DNA of 64,000 nt, taken from NCBI GenBank assembly GCA_041984235.1, contig JBHIYN010000017.1:60018-124017 (forward strand), in the 5' to 3' direction. Below the pieces are notes generated by a model. It was not told the DNA's origin and made no database searches. It worked only from the letters and a program-made list of their open reading frames with translations. Position numbers and translations under genes: made by a program. How positions within the stretch are numbered: position 1 is the first letter of the stretch; each line of letters opens with the position of its first letter. Source of the DNA: JBHIYN01 sp041984235. GTDB lineage: Bacteria > Pseudomonadota > Gammaproteobacteria > Ga0077536. Shown here one piece after another: positions 17,172 through 30,164 of the stretch.

Positions 17172-18014
17172 ATGCCCGACCTGATGAATGCCGCTTCCGA
17201 TCTGCTCGGCGATACGCGTGCCTGGTCGCTGCTGCGCGCCGCCATTCTGCTGCTGGTCGGCCTGCTCGCGGCGCGCCTGCTCGGGCGCCTCACGCTCAGG
17301 CTGGCGACACCGCATCTCGACCGGCATCGCGCGATCCTGGTCCAGCGCGCGACCTACTACGGGGTCACGGCGTTGTTCGTCACCGCGGTGCTGCATGAGC
17401 TCGGCTTCCATCTCGGCGTGCTGCTCGGCGCCGCCGGCGTGCTCTCGGTGGCGCTGGGCTTCGCGTCGCAAACCTCTGCGTCCAACCTCATCAGCGGGCT
17501 GTTCCTGCTCGGCGAACGCTCGTTCGGTATCGGTGACGTCATTCGCGTCGGCGACACCACCGGCGAGGTCCTGAGCATCGACCTGCTCTCGGTCAAGCTG
17601 CGCACCTTCGACAACCTCTACGTGCGCATTCCCAACGAGCAGCTGATCAAGTCACAGACGACCACCCTGACGCGCTTCCCGATCCGGCGTTACGACCTGC
17701 TGCTCGGGGTCGCCTACCGCGAAGACCTGGTGCGCGTGCGCGAAGTGCTGATGGCGGTCGCCGAGGCCAACCCGCTGAGCCTGCAGGACCCGCCGCCGCT
17801 GTTCATCTTCCAGGGCTTCGCCGACTCCGCCCTCAGCATCCAGTTCTCGGTGTGGGCGGAACGCGGCAACTTCCTCGCCCTGCGCAACAGCCTCGCCGAG
17901 GACGTCAAGGCCGCCTTCGACCAGGCAGGCATCGAGATCCCCTTCCCGCACCGCTCGCTCTATGCCGGCTCCGAGAGCGCGCCCTTCCCGGTGCGCGTGG
18001 TGCGCGAGGACTGA
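17172..18014 (+). CDS. mscS: Small-conductance mechanosensitive channel MscS
   Basis: 280 residues, close to E. coli MscS (286). Two N-terminal helices (residues ~20-40 and ~60-80) precede the pore helix TM3 (LGAAGVLSVALGFASQTSAS, then NLISGLFLL), rich in Gly and Ala as the family needs. The beta domain follows (GDVIRVGDTTGEVLSIDLLSVKLRT and PNEQLI), then the alpha/beta cage domain. The channel opens under membrane tension to release solutes during osmotic downshock. It starts 24 bases after the DUF432-like gene and closes the three-gene channel operon. Confidence 0.9.
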   Translation: MPDLMNAASDLLGDTRAWSLLRAAILLLVGLLAARLLGRLTLRLATPHLDRHRAILVQRATYYGVTALFVTAVLHELGFHLGVLLGAAGVLSVALGFASQTSASNLISGLFLLGERSFGIGDVIRVGDTTGEVLSIDLLSVKLRTFDNLYVRIPNEQLIKSQTTTLTRFPIRRYDLLLGVAYREDLVRVREVLMAVAEANPLSLQDPPPLFIFQGFADSALSIQFSVWAERGNFLALRNSLAEDVKAAFDQAGIEIPFPHRSLYAGSESAPFPVRVVRED

Positions 18015-18030
18015 GGCGACCGGCTCAGCG

Positions 18031-18648
18031 CTACGCGCCGGCTTGCGCCCCGGCGACGGCGCGCGCGATGTCCTCGCCCAGCCGCGCCAGCGCCGCGCTC
18101 AGGGCTTCGACCAGGGCGGTGTAGTCGCCCGCCGCCGCCGGCTGCTCGATCAGGCTGGTGCGCGTCAGGCGCGGCTGTCGGTTATCCGCCTGGTACACGC
18201 TCCAGCGCGCCGCGAGAACGACCGCACCGCCGAGCACGCCGTCGAAGCGTTCGATCTCGATCTCCACGCGCCAGTCGAGCGCGGTGCGCGCGCGACGGGG
18301 AACCGGGAACACGCGGTTGCTGGCAAGCGTTGCGCCGACGCTCGCGGTCAGCACCCGCAGCGCGCTGTCGTGCAGCGGTTCGGCCCACACGTGACCGGGT
18401 GCGGCGTGCAGGCGATGCTGGCCGTCGCGGGTCACGATTTGCGGCCGGTCGAGGTAGGCGGGCAGGTCGAGCGGGCCGATGCCGACGGCCAGTCCATGCC
18501 CGGCTCCGGCGCGCGCGTCGTCCAGCGGCAGGTCGACCAGGTAGAGCTCGGGATTCGGCGTACGCGCGCAGCCGGCCAGCGCCAGTACGAGCAGCCAGGG
18601 CGTCAGCAGCCGCAGCCGCGCGGCGACGGGCACGGGGCGTGCGTTCAC
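18031..18648 (-). CDS. PqiC-type ABC-transport auxiliary lipoprotein
   Basis: 205 residues. The N-terminal signal ends in a lipobox LALAGCAR (lipid-modified Cys27). The mature part shows the ABC_trans_aux/PqiC pattern: LYLVDLPL, VGIGPLDLPAYLDRPQIV, HVWAEPLHDSALRVLTASV. Such lipoproteins sit at the outer membrane and dock the end of MCE-protein lipid bridges. Its start overlaps the MCE gene stop by 4 bases. It is the last gene of the operon. Confidence 0.85.
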   Translation of the reverse strand: MNARPVPVAARLRLLTPWLLVLALAGCARTPNPELYLVDLPLDDARAGAGHGLAVGIGPLDLPAYLDRPQIVTRDGQHRLHAAPGHVWAEPLHDSALRVLTASVGATLASNRVFPVPRRARTALDWRVEIEIERFDGVLGGAVVLAARWSVYQADNRQPRLTRTSLIEQPAAAGDYTALVEALSAALARLGEDIARAVAGAQAGA

Positions 18649-19733
18649 AGGTTCTTGCCTCTGATCAGGGCGTCCGGGTGCTGCTCCAGGAACTCGGCCA
18701 TGATGCGCAGCGAGCGCGCCGCGCCGGCCAGCTCCTCGAGCAGGACGTCGATGTTGTAGCGCGTGCGCGAATCGCCGGCCAGCACCTCGTTGGCGCCGCC
18801 CAGCGCGGTGCGCGCCGCGTCCAGGGTTTCCAGCGCGGCGTCACTGACCGGCGCAACCCGCGCATCCAGCGTCGCGCGCAGCCCGCCGAGCTCGGCCAGG
18901 GCCCGCTCGAGCTGACCGGCCAGCGCGTCGAGCCGGGCATCGGCCCCGCTGGCGAGACGGGCGTAATCGTCGAGTGTCGCGTTGCTGTGCTGCGCGACGC
19001 CGTCGACCGCCGCGCGCGTCGCCTGTACCGTCTGCCTGAGCTCGCCCAGCAGCGGACCGGCGGTGACCCTGACCTCGGCCATCAGCGCGCGCGCATCGGC
19101 GGCGGCACTGGCGGTGTCGTCGAGCGCGGTGGTCAGGTTGCCGTCCGCCAGCAGGCGGGCGGCATTGTCGAGGGTGTCGATGAGCTTGACCGCGATGTCC
19201 TGCAGCGGCAGGTCCTGCAGGATCTCGGCGACCCGGTCCAGCGTCGACTCGACGGTCGGCAGCTCGTAAACCCCGGCGCTCGCACCGACCCGCACCACCT
19301 CCGATCCCGGGTACATGTCCAGCCCCACGGCGAGCTGGCCGGTGACGAAGCTGCGCAGGTCCAGGCGCGCGCGCAGCCCCCTGGCGACCAGCGCGTCGAG
19401 GAACGCCAGCGCGCCGGCGCCGGTGGCCTCCGCCGCCTCGCCGGCCACGATCAGCGAATCGGTATCGAGCTCCATGTAGACGGGGATCAGGAGATCCCTG
19501 CTCTCGACGTCGAGCGCCAGTTGAATGCCGGTCACGGTGCCGACGCGCACGCCGCGAAACTCGACCGCCGAGCCCTCCTGCAGTCCGCGCACGTTGCCCG
19601 AGAAGAAGGCGACCACCGGGATCCGCTCGCGCAGCACGGCGCCGCTGCCGAACAGCAGCACCCCCGCGACGAGCAGCACCAGCGCGCCGATCACGAAGCC
19701 GCCGACCACGGTCGGATTGGCGCGCTCGCTCAT
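18645..19733 (-). CDS. MlaD-family (MCE) substrate-binding protein
   Basis: 362 residues. One N-terminal membrane helix (residues ~10-28, VVGGFVIGALVLLVAGVLLF) anchors a single MCE domain: AFFSGNVRGLQEGSAVEFRG, VRVGTVTGIQL. A long helical tail of about 200 residues follows (DNAARLLADGNLTTALDD and similar). MCE proteins form hexamers that pass phospholipids between the membranes. The long tail may build a tunnel as in longer MCE proteins. Four-base overlaps with both neighbours show a tightly coupled operon. Confidence 0.88.
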   Translation of the reverse strand: MSERANPTVVGGFVIGALVLLVAGVLLFGSGAVLRERIPVVAFFSGNVRGLQEGSAVEFRGVRVGTVTGIQLALDVESRDLLIPVYMELDTDSLIVAGEAAEATGAGALAFLDALVARGLRARLDLRSFVTGQLAVGLDMYPGSEVVRVGASAGVYELPTVESTLDRVAEILQDLPLQDIAVKLIDTLDNAARLLADGNLTTALDDTASAAADARALMAEVRVTAGPLLGELRQTVQATRAAVDGVAQHSNATLDDYARLASGADARLDALAGQLERALAELGGLRATLDARVAPVSDAALETLDAARTALGGANEVLAGDSRTRYNIDVLLEELAGAARSLRIMAEFLEQHPDALIRGKNL

Positions 19734-20506
19734 GCGTCCCCGCGCCGCAGAAAACGGCGCACGCGCGGATCGTCGCTGTGCTCGCGCAACTCGCGCGGAT
19801 TGCCGCGCGCAATCAGCGTACCGCTCTCGGGGTCCAGGAGCACGGCGTCATCGGCGATGTTGAAGATACTGTCGAGCTCGTGGGTCACCAGCACCATGGT
19901 ACAGCCGAGACCGTCGCGCAGCGCGAGCAGGGTGTCGTCGAGGCGGCGCGAGCTGAGCGGGTCCAGCCCGGCCGACGGCTCGTCGAAGAACACCACTTCC
20001 GGGTCCAGCGCGAGCGCGCGCGCCACGCCGACGCGCTTGTTCATGCCGCCGCTGATCTCGGCGGGGTAGAAATCCTCGAAGCCGCGCAGCCCGACCAGCG
20101 CGAGCTTGAACTCGGCGAGCTTGCGTATGGTGCCGGCGTCGAGCGCGGTGTGCTCCTCCAGCGGCAGGCCGACGTTCTCCGCCACCGTCATCGAGCTCCA
20201 CAGCGCACCGCCCTGGTACATCACGCCAAAGCGCTGGCGCAGGCGGTCGCGGCGGTCGGCGTCGACCTCCCAGAAGCTCTCGCCGGCAAAGTGCACGCTG
20301 CCCGCCTGCGGCTGGAGCAGACCGATCAGCGCGCGCAGCACCGTGCTCTTGCCGCAGCCACTCGGTCCCATGATCACGAAGACACTGCCGCGCGCGATGT
20401 CGAACGCGAGATCGTGCTGCACGGTGCGCTCGCCGTAACCGACGCTGAGCCCGCGTACCGCGATGTGCGCGCCGCCCATCGGAACCACAGGGGTGGCACC
20501 GTCCAT
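19730..20506 (-). CDS. MlaF-like lipid ABC transporter ATP-binding protein
   Basis: 258 residues from the ATG at 20506, which overlaps the permease stop (ATGA). Walker A is GPSGCGKST, the signature is ISGGMNKR, and Walker B is VVFFDEPSAGLDP with the switch VTHEL. The Met-containing signature is typical of MlaF-type ATPases. It powers the MlaE-type permease encoded just upstream. A second ATG nine codons later (MGGAHIAVRG) is possible. Confidence 0.92.
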   Translation of the reverse strand: MDGATPVVPMGGAHIAVRGLSVGYGERTVQHDLAFDIARGSVFVIMGPSGCGKSTVLRALIGLLQPQAGSVHFAGESFWEVDADRRDRLRQRFGVMYQGGALWSSMTVAENVGLPLEEHTALDAGTIRKLAEFKLALVGLRGFEDFYPAEISGGMNKRVGVARALALDPEVVFFDEPSAGLDPLSSRRLDDTLLALRDGLGCTMVLVTHELDSIFNIADDAVLLDPESGTLIARGNPRELREHSDDPRVRRFLRRGDA

Positions 20507-21663
20507 CACACGCCGAGGACCTGGTAGACCACCGTCAGGGTCGCCGAGCAGACCACGATGAAGACAATGCCGGTGACCACCGCGGAGGTGGTCGCCTCGC
20601 CGACCGCCGCCGCGCTGCGCCCGCACTGCATGCCGCGCAGGCAGCCGGACACGGCGACGATGACGCCGTAGGCCGCGGCCTTGATCAGCCCGGTGGCGAA
20701 GTCGGCGAGGTCGACCGCGGCGCGCGTCTGCACCACGTACTGCAGCGGCTCGATGTCGAGCAGCAGCAGCCCGACCACGGCGCCGCCGGCCATGCCCATG
20801 AGGTTGGCGTAGACCGTCAGCAGCGGCAGCATCAGCACCAGCGCGACGATGCGCGGCAGGACCAGGAACTCCATCGGCGGAATGGCGGCCGTACGCAGCG
20901 CGTCGATCTCCTCGTTGGCGGTCATGGTGCCGAGCTGGGCGGCGAACGCAGCGCCGGTACGGCCGGCCATGATGATGCCGGTCATCATCGCCGCCATCTC
21001 GCGCGCCATCGCGATCGCGACGAGGTCAGCAACGTACTCCTCGGCGCCGAACTGGCTGAGCTGCAGCGAGCCGATGTAGGCCAGGATCAGTCCCACCAGC
21101 ACGCTGATCAGGCTGACGATGGGCAGCGCCTCGGCGCCGACGTCCTGCATGATGCGAAACACGTCGCGCGAGCGGAAGCGTGCCCGGCCGCGCAGCATGC
21201 GCGCCAGCGCCACCACCGCCGCGCCGGTGAACGCGATCAGCTCGCCGGCGGAACGTGCGAAGGCGATCACCTGCAGGCCGATGTCGTAAAGGAACTCGCG
21301 GCCGCCGCGTGGTGCGCCCGCCGCCGCGTTCTCGGGCGCGGCCTCGGCCAGCTCGAGCAGGCGCAGCACGCCGTCGGGCAGGCCCGCCCGGTCACAGGCA
21401 GTGCCACTACGTTCGCAGCGATCCACGAGCTCGCGTACGAAGACCACGAAGCGCGAATCCCAGTCGCTCAGGCCGCTGCAGTCGAACGCCACGCTGGCCG
21501 CATTGCCGGCCGCGACTTCGCGCAGGGCGTCGGACGACGGCGGCAGCCCGGCATGCAGCGTCCAGGCGCCGGTCGGACGCAGCGTGACGCGCTTGCCTTC
21601 GACGGTGGTCTCCAGCCCGCCGCGTGGCGCAACGGGTTCGTCCGTTGACGCGAACACGGTCAT
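20506..21663 (-). CDS. MlaE-family lipid ABC permease with N-terminal STAS-like domain
   Basis: 385 residues from the ATG at 21663; an upstream extension to 21777 reads like non-coding sequence. Residues ~15-105 resemble a STAS domain (VTLRPTGAWTLHAG, VAFDCSGLSDWDSRFVVFV), the fold of MlaB, here fused to the permease. The MlaE core follows, with GAEEYVADLVAIAMAREMA, MTGIIMAGRTGAAFAAQLGTM and NEEIDALRT before the final helices. It forms the membrane channel of an inner-membrane lipid transporter. It is the first gene of a four-gene operon with an ATPase, an MCE protein and a PqiC-like lipoprotein; no mlaC is present. Confidence 0.9.
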   Translation of the reverse strand: MTVFASTDEPVAPRGGLETTVEGKRVTLRPTGAWTLHAGLPPSSDALREVAAGNAASVAFDCSGLSDWDSRFVVFVRELVDRCERSGTACDRAGLPDGVLRLLELAEAAPENAAAGAPRGGREFLYDIGLQVIAFARSAGELIAFTGAAVVALARMLRGRARFRSRDVFRIMQDVGAEALPIVSLISVLVGLILAYIGSLQLSQFGAEEYVADLVAIAMAREMAAMMTGIIMAGRTGAAFAAQLGTMTANEEIDALRTAAIPPMEFLVLPRIVALVLMLPLLTVYANLMGMAGGAVVGLLLLDIEPLQYVVQTRAAVDLADFATGLIKAAAYGVIVAVSGCLRGMQCGRSAAAVGEATTSAVVTGIVFIVVCSATLTVVYQVLGV

Positions 21664-21946
21664 CGGCGCGCGCCCGACCGTAGCGCCGACGCGTAACCGT
21701 CGGTCTGCGGTGGGCTCGGTGTGTTCGCTGCCGGGGCTTGCATGCGGCAATGGTAGCGCCGATTTCCGGCCGGCCATTGCGCGCGATCACGCTAGGGCGG
21801 GGTCCGGGGCCGGCCCGGCCCCATGTCGTCGGCGATGGAGTTTGCCGCTGGCGACAATTGCGCCGACAATGCGCGCCCCGAGCCACGGGCCGCCGAAGTT
21901 CGCCCCCACCGCTGCCCGCGCTCGCTCTCCCCTGGAGTACCTCCCG

Positions 21947-22963
21947 ATGGACACCTTGATTTGGATCGGCATCGCGCTGTGCGTCTCGCAGTCGGCGATG
22001 TTTTCCGGACTCAACCTCGCCTACTTCTCGCTCAGTCGGCTGCGCCTGGAAGCGGAAGCGGGCAGCGGCAACCGCAAGGCACGCGTGATTCTCGAGCTGC
22101 GCCGCGACGCCAACCTCCTGCTCACGACCATCCTGTGGGGCAACGTCGGCATCAACGTACTGCTGACCCTGCTCTCCAACTCGGTGCTGGCGGGCCTGTC
22201 GGCGTTCGTGTTCTCGACCGGCGTCATCACCTTCTTCGGCGAGATCGCGCCGCAGGCCTACTGCTCGCGGCGCGCGATGTCGGTCGCCGCGGCCCTCGCG
22301 CCCGTCATGCGCCTGTACCAGTTCCTGCTCTACCCGGTCGCGCGGCCGAGCGCATGGGTGCTCGATCGCTGGCTCGGGGAGGAGACCATTGCCTTCCTGC
22401 GCGAGCACCAGCTGGAGAGCGTGATCAAGCAGCACATCGACGCCGAAGACGCCGAGGTCGACGAGATCGAGGGCCGTGGCGCCCTCAACTTCCTCGAGAT
22501 CGACGACGTGCCGATCCGCAGCGAAGGCGAGAGCGTGGCGCCGGCCAGCGTGGTCGCCCTGCCGGTTACGGTCGACCTGCCGGTGATCCCCGAGATCGCG
22601 CGCACCGCCAGCGATCCCTTCATCCGCCAGGTGCACGCATCAGGCCACAAGTGGGTGGTGCTCACCGATCCGGAGGACACCCCGCAGCTGGTGCTGGACG
22701 CCGACGGCTTCCTGCGTGCAGCGCTGGTCGACGAAGGCCCCTTCGATCCCTACGCCTTCTGCCACCGGCCGATCGTTGTCACCGACGGCGACATGCCGCT
22801 GGGGCACGTCATCCTCGATCTCAAGCGCGATACCGCCGGCAGCGACGATGCCGCCATCACCCGCGACGTGGTGCTGCTGTGGAGCGCGCAGTCCAGGCGC
22901 GTCATCACCGGCGCCGACCTGCTCGGACGGCTGCTGCGTGGCATCGCAGTGGCACCAGCCTGA
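21947..22963 (+). CDS. DUF21/CNNM-type transmembrane transporter-like protein
   Basis: 338 residues. The ATG at 21947 has GGAG 9 bases upstream. The DUF21 membrane domain is clear: SAMFSGLNLAYFSLSRLRLE, NLLLTTILWGNVGINVLL, FFGEIAPQAYCSRRA. The family has been linked to Mg2+ or Co2+ export and to sodium-coupled magnesium transport. The C-terminal half (~residues 190-338) is a soluble CBS-like region but lacks clear CBS motifs. It is monocistronic and convergent with the PEP-CTERM gene. Confidence 0.82.
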   Translation: MDTLIWIGIALCVSQSAMFSGLNLAYFSLSRLRLEAEAGSGNRKARVILELRRDANLLLTTILWGNVGINVLLTLLSNSVLAGLSAFVFSTGVITFFGEIAPQAYCSRRAMSVAAALAPVMRLYQFLLYPVARPSAWVLDRWLGEETIAFLREHQLESVIKQHIDAEDAEVDEIEGRGALNFLEIDDVPIRSEGESVAPASVVALPVTVDLPVIPEIARTASDPFIRQVHASGHKWVVLTDPEDTPQLVLDADGFLRAALVDEGPFDPYAFCHRPIVVTDGDMPLGHVILDLKRDTAGSDDAAITRDVVLLWSAQSRRVITGADLLGRLLRGIAVAPA

Positions 22964-23005
22964 CCGGGCTGCCGCGCCGGCGCCCATCGCCGCCCCGGAC
23001 AAAAA

Positions 23006-23027
23006 GAAGCCCGCTGGTGCGGGCTTC
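23006..23027 (-). terminator. Rho-independent terminator of the PEP-CTERM gene
   Basis: GAAGCCCGC and GCGGGCTTC form a perfect 9-bp stem with loop TGGT. On the minus strand it is followed directly by TTTTT, 25 bases after the PEP-CTERM stop. It may also slow transcription from the DUF21 gene on the other strand, where the following tract is only CTTGTT. Confidence 0.88.
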
Positions 23028-23051
23028 CTTGTTACGGTTGCGCGGTCTGCG

Positions 23052-23666
23052 TCAGCGGGACCTGCGGCGTGCGAGGCCGGCCAGGCCGAGACCCAGCAAT
23101 GCCAGGGTCGCGGGCTCGGGCACGGCGCTCGCCACGAACAGCGCACGCTCCCAGTTATTGTTGCTGTTCAGACTGGTGACCGTGCCGACACGCCAGCCGC
23201 CGTTGATATTGCCGCCGCCGGTGTGCCAGCACAGGCGCTGCGCACCGTTGGTCGAGCCGGTGTCGCAACTGCTGCGGCTGACGCTGTCACCGCCCGCGGC
23301 GAAACCCCACGAGTAATTCTGGCTGAAGTACCACTCGACCCCGTTGGCATTGGTGGTGACGTTGCTGAAGCCCGTATCCGTGGTGACGGAGAGGACATCC
23401 GCCGCCGCCAGGACGTCCCAGGTATCCGAGCCCACCTGGCGGCCGGCCAGCATGAGGTAGTCACCGTCACAGCCGGCGAGCACGGCATTGATGTTGTGGC
23501 CACTCGTGCCGTAGGTCGACGTCCAGCACTGGGAGAACCCCCAGCCGGCGACGGTCGCGTCGTTGACATTGTTCTGCACCCCGAACGGGATGAAGGCGGC
23601 GTGCACCATGCCGCTGACGGTCATCAACGCAAGCAAAGTTGTGAAGTATTTGATTTTTCTGATCAT
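23052..23666 (-). CDS. PEP-CTERM sorting domain secreted protein
   Basis: 204 residues. A signal peptide (KYFTTLLALMTVSGMVHA) starts the protein. It ends in VPEPATLALLGLGLAGLA followed by RRRSR: the PEP motif, helix and basic anchor recognised by exosortase. The body is rich in Asn, Gly, Ser and Trp with five cysteines, suiting an exported extracellular-matrix protein. AGGGGAT lies 8 bases before the ATG. A probable sigma-54 promoter lies upstream, as known for PEP-CTERM genes under the PrsK/PrsR system. The exosortase must be encoded elsewhere. Confidence 0.9.
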   Translation of the reverse strand: MIRKIKYFTTLLALMTVSGMVHAAFIPFGVQNNVNDATVAGWGFSQCWTSTYGTSGHNINAVLAGCDGDYLMLAGRQVGSDTWDVLAAADVLSVTTDTGFSNVTTNANGVEWYFSQNYSWGFAAGGDSVSRSSCDTGSTNGAQRLCWHTGGGNINGGWRVGTVTSLNSNNNWERALFVASAVPEPATLALLGLGLAGLARRRSR

Positions 23667-24251
23667 CTTAATCCCCTGGACGCCGGTATCGGGCGTTTCC
23701 GCCGCCCGGAAACCGTTACCGAAGCGTGCTTTTCAAGTGTGGAGAACAAAGCAGCAAGAAACGCGCCACTTTCCAAAAAAGTAAAAATACCTAAATATAA
23801 TCAATAAATAACCGAATCACTGAGGATGACCGACAAGGCCGCAAGTAACAGAACTGTAAAAAATTCCAGACAGCCGACGCGCCGCCAGACCCCGGAATCG
23901 TCCGAATATCACTCGCAAGTCTCTGTATGAACTCAAAAACAAGACCTTACAGAACTTCTGCCACGTGGCCCGCGTGTAAAGAATGCTGACAGCAGCGTCA
24001 GAACGGTCACACACCGGCGCCGGCATACCCACCGTCAACCGCGATCCCCGGGGTCGCGCCCGCGGCCCTCGCCGCTTGCCGGCCGCGGCCCCGGGGTGGC
24101 CCCGGTGGCGACACGTCGGGTCTGCGAACCGGCGGCAGCCTTACCGCGGTCGCGGCAAAACCCCTATGCTGCTGCGCCTGCCCCTGCGGGCGCCGGCACA
24201 GCGTGCCGCTAATCCGCTAGGTCATACCTGTCCATAACCGGGGAAATCGCC
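23667..24251. other. Divergent intergenic region, part AT-rich
   Basis: 585 bases between the divergent PEP-CTERM and permease-UnbV genes. About 23700-23830 is far more AT-rich than the rest of the window and contains the sigma-54 element listed separately. About 24040-24140 is strongly GC-rich with short self-complementary blocks. A small perfect dyad, CGGCAC-AGC-GTGCCG at 24194-24208, lies 44 bases before the TTG start at 24252 and could be an operator. I see no convincing gene here. Confidence 0.5.
23754..23768 (-). promoter_or_regulatory. Probable sigma-54 (RpoN) promoter of the PEP-CTERM gene
   Basis: On the minus strand the sequence reads TGGCGC-GTTTC-TTGC. It matches the -24/-12 consensus TGGCAC-N5-TTGC with one change and exact spacing. 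Transcription would begin near 23743, giving a leader of about 77 bases. RpoN control of PEP-CTERM genes is documented for other bacteria. Confidence 0.65.
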
Positions 24252-28142
<3,891 letters not shown>

Positions 28143-28311
28143 GCCGGCTGCGATCTCGGTACCCGGCGATGGCGATTACCCGACCACGCGGAAATCCGGG
28201 TTCGCCGGAGCAGTCGGGGCATGCGCCTGACGCAACCCTCGCTCCGCTGCCGGGCAGTTCGTTAACATGGCGTAAAGCGCGTGCCCCGGGGCGCGCCGGA
28301 GACGAACTTCC

Positions 28312-28851
28312 ATGGCCAAGTCACTGCAGGACCAACTGCTCGCTGCCGGCGCGCTGAAGAAGGATCGCGCCACCCGCCTGAAGAAGGAAAAGCACAAGCA
28401 GGACAAGCAGCGCCAGCGCGGTGCAGCGCAGCCGGACGAGGTCAGGCGCGCGGCGCAGGCCGCCGCGGCGCAGAAGGCCGCGCGCGACCGCGAGCTGAGC
28501 CGTGAGCAGCAGGCCGCCGCCGAACGACGGGCGATCGCGGCGCAGGTGCGGCAGCTGATCGAGACGAACGCCATTGACCACGCGCGCGGTGACACGCCCT
28601 ACAACTTCTCCGACGGTGGCGTGATCCGCACGCTGTACGTCGAGCCGGCGCAACATGCGGCGCTCGCTGCCGGCCGCCTCGCGGTGGCGCGGCTCGACGC
28701 GGGCTACGCCCTGATCCCGGCCGGCGCCGCGGCGAAGATCCTCGAGCGTGACACCACGGCAATCGTGGTGCTGAATTCCGCCGACGAGGCGGCCGGCGAT
28801 GACGACGATCCCTACGCCGGCTACGCGGTGCCCGACGACCTCACCTGGTAG
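28312..28851 (+). CDS. yaiL: DUF2058 family protein (YaiL-like)
   Basis: 179 residues with GGAGAC 8 bases before the ATG. The N-terminus (AKSLQDQLLAAGALKKDRA, then Lys-rich KKEKHKQDKQRQRG) and C-terminus (YNFSDGGVIRTLYV, ILERDTTAIVVLN, DPYAGYAVPDDLTW) match DUF2058/YaiL. The protein is cytoplasmic with a charged coiled-coil first half. It has been reported among nucleoprotein or polysaccharide-associated proteins, but its role is not settled. Confidence 0.88.
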   Translation: MAKSLQDQLLAAGALKKDRATRLKKEKHKQDKQRQRGAAQPDEVRRAAQAAAAQKAARDRELSREQQAAAERRAIAAQVRQLIETNAIDHARGDTPYNFSDGGVIRTLYVEPAQHAALAAGRLAVARLDAGYALIPAGAAAKILERDTTAIVVLNSADEAAGDDDDPYAGYAVPDDLTW

Positions 28852-28868
28852 CGCTGCCGGGTACCCGC

Positions 28869-30101
28869 TCAACCGGCCAGGCCGGCGCGCGCCCGCGTCG
28901 TGCGGCCGCCGAACCAGGCCAGGCTCGCCGCGCCGGCGCAGGCCAGCGTGAAGCCGTGCAGCGGCAGCGTGGTGGCGTCGACCAGGAACGCCGACATCCC
29001 GGTGCCGAGGCCGGCGACGGCGATCTGCACGAAGCCGGCCACCGCGCTGGCACTGCCGGCGCGGTGGGGGAACAGGCTGACCGCGCTGGAGATGGCGATC
29101 GGTACCATCAGCGCGGTGGCAAAGAATGTCGCGATGCCGGGCACCACGACCAGCGGCACCGACAGCGGCAGTGCGCCGCTGGCGGTGACGGCGACGAGCG
29201 CGGCCGTGACACCCAGCGCGAGGCCGGTGACGATGGCTCGCTCGATACCGAGCCAGCGCACCAGGCGGTTGCTGGTCAGCGAGCCGGCGACGTAGGCCAG
29301 GGCGGCGACCGCGTAGGTGACGCCGTGGCGCGGCTCGGGCACGCCCAGGCGGTCGATGAGCAGGAAGCTGTTGGCGCCGACGTAGGCGAAGACGCTGGAG
29401 AACATCAGCGCCGGCGGCACCACGTAGCACCAGAACACGGCGCTGCGGCCAATCTCGACATAGCCGCGCGCCACCTCGAGCGGACCGAGGCGCGCCAGCC
29501 GTAACGCGGGCGGATGCGTTTCCGCGACCCGGAACCAGGTGCACACGCCGAGCAGCAGGCCGATGCCGCTCATGGCCCAGAAGATCCACTGCCAGCTTCC
29601 GATCGCGACCAGCCAGCCGCCGCTGATCGGGGTGAGCATGGCGATGAAGGCCATCAGCCCGGTCAGCAGCGCGAGCATACGCGCGGCCTCGGTTCGTTCG
29701 AGCCGGTCGTTGATCAGCGCGCGCACCAGCACCGGGCCGCCGGCCGCGGCCGCGCCCTGGATCGCGCGGCACAGCAGGAAGGCGTTCATGTCCGTGGCCA
29801 GCGCGCAGCCGAAGCTGGCCACCGTGTAGGCGCCTAGCCCCGCGATCAGCAGCGGCCGGCGGCCGTAGCGATCGGACAGCGGACCGTAGACGAGTTGTCC
29901 GAGGGCATTACCGTAGAGGAACACCGAGAGACTGAACTGCACCGTGCGCGTGCTGGCGCCGAAGGCGTCACGGATGGCCGGGAACGCCGGCAGGTACATG
30001 TCGGTGCCGAAGGCGACGATGCCGAAGATCAGCGCCAGCAGCACGATACGTGCGGCGGAGTCGAAATGCGGGTCGCGCGCCGGTGGGGTACTGGCCTGCA
30101 T
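28869..30101 (-). CDS. Bcr/CflA family multidrug efflux MFS transporter
   Basis: 410 residues with 12 predicted membrane helices. MFS loop motif A is GPLSDRYGRRPLLIAG near residue 80. The early DMYLPAFPAI in helix 1 and RAIQGAAAAGGPVLVRALIND in helix 4 are characteristic of the Bcr/CflA drug:H+ antiporter group. It is the last gene of the long minus-strand catabolic run, 63 bases after the hydrolase stop. It may export a toxic pathway intermediate, which is inference. Confidence 0.9.
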   Translation of the reverse strand: MQASTPPARDPHFDSAARIVLLALIFGIVAFGTDMYLPAFPAIRDAFGASTRTVQFSLSVFLYGNALGQLVYGPLSDRYGRRPLLIAGLGAYTVASFGCALATDMNAFLLCRAIQGAAAAGGPVLVRALINDRLERTEAARMLALLTGLMAFIAMLTPISGGWLVAIGSWQWIFWAMSGIGLLLGVCTWFRVAETHPPALRLARLGPLEVARGYVEIGRSAVFWCYVVPPALMFSSVFAYVGANSFLLIDRLGVPEPRHGVTYAVAALAYVAGSLTSNRLVRWLGIERAIVTGLALGVTAALVAVTASGALPLSVPLVVVPGIATFFATALMVPIAISSAVSLFPHRAGSASAVAGFVQIAVAGLGTGMSAFLVDATTLPLHGFTLACAGAASLAWFGGRTTRARAGLAG

Positions 30102-30164
30102 TACGCGATCACTGCGCGGCGCCGCGCAATGGCCTGTGCTCCACGCGCATCACAGCTATGCGGT

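Noticed and set aside
23817..24038. 73-codon minus-strand frame in the divergent intergenic region
   Set aside because: No ribosome site and no recognisable sequence; the area looks regulatory.
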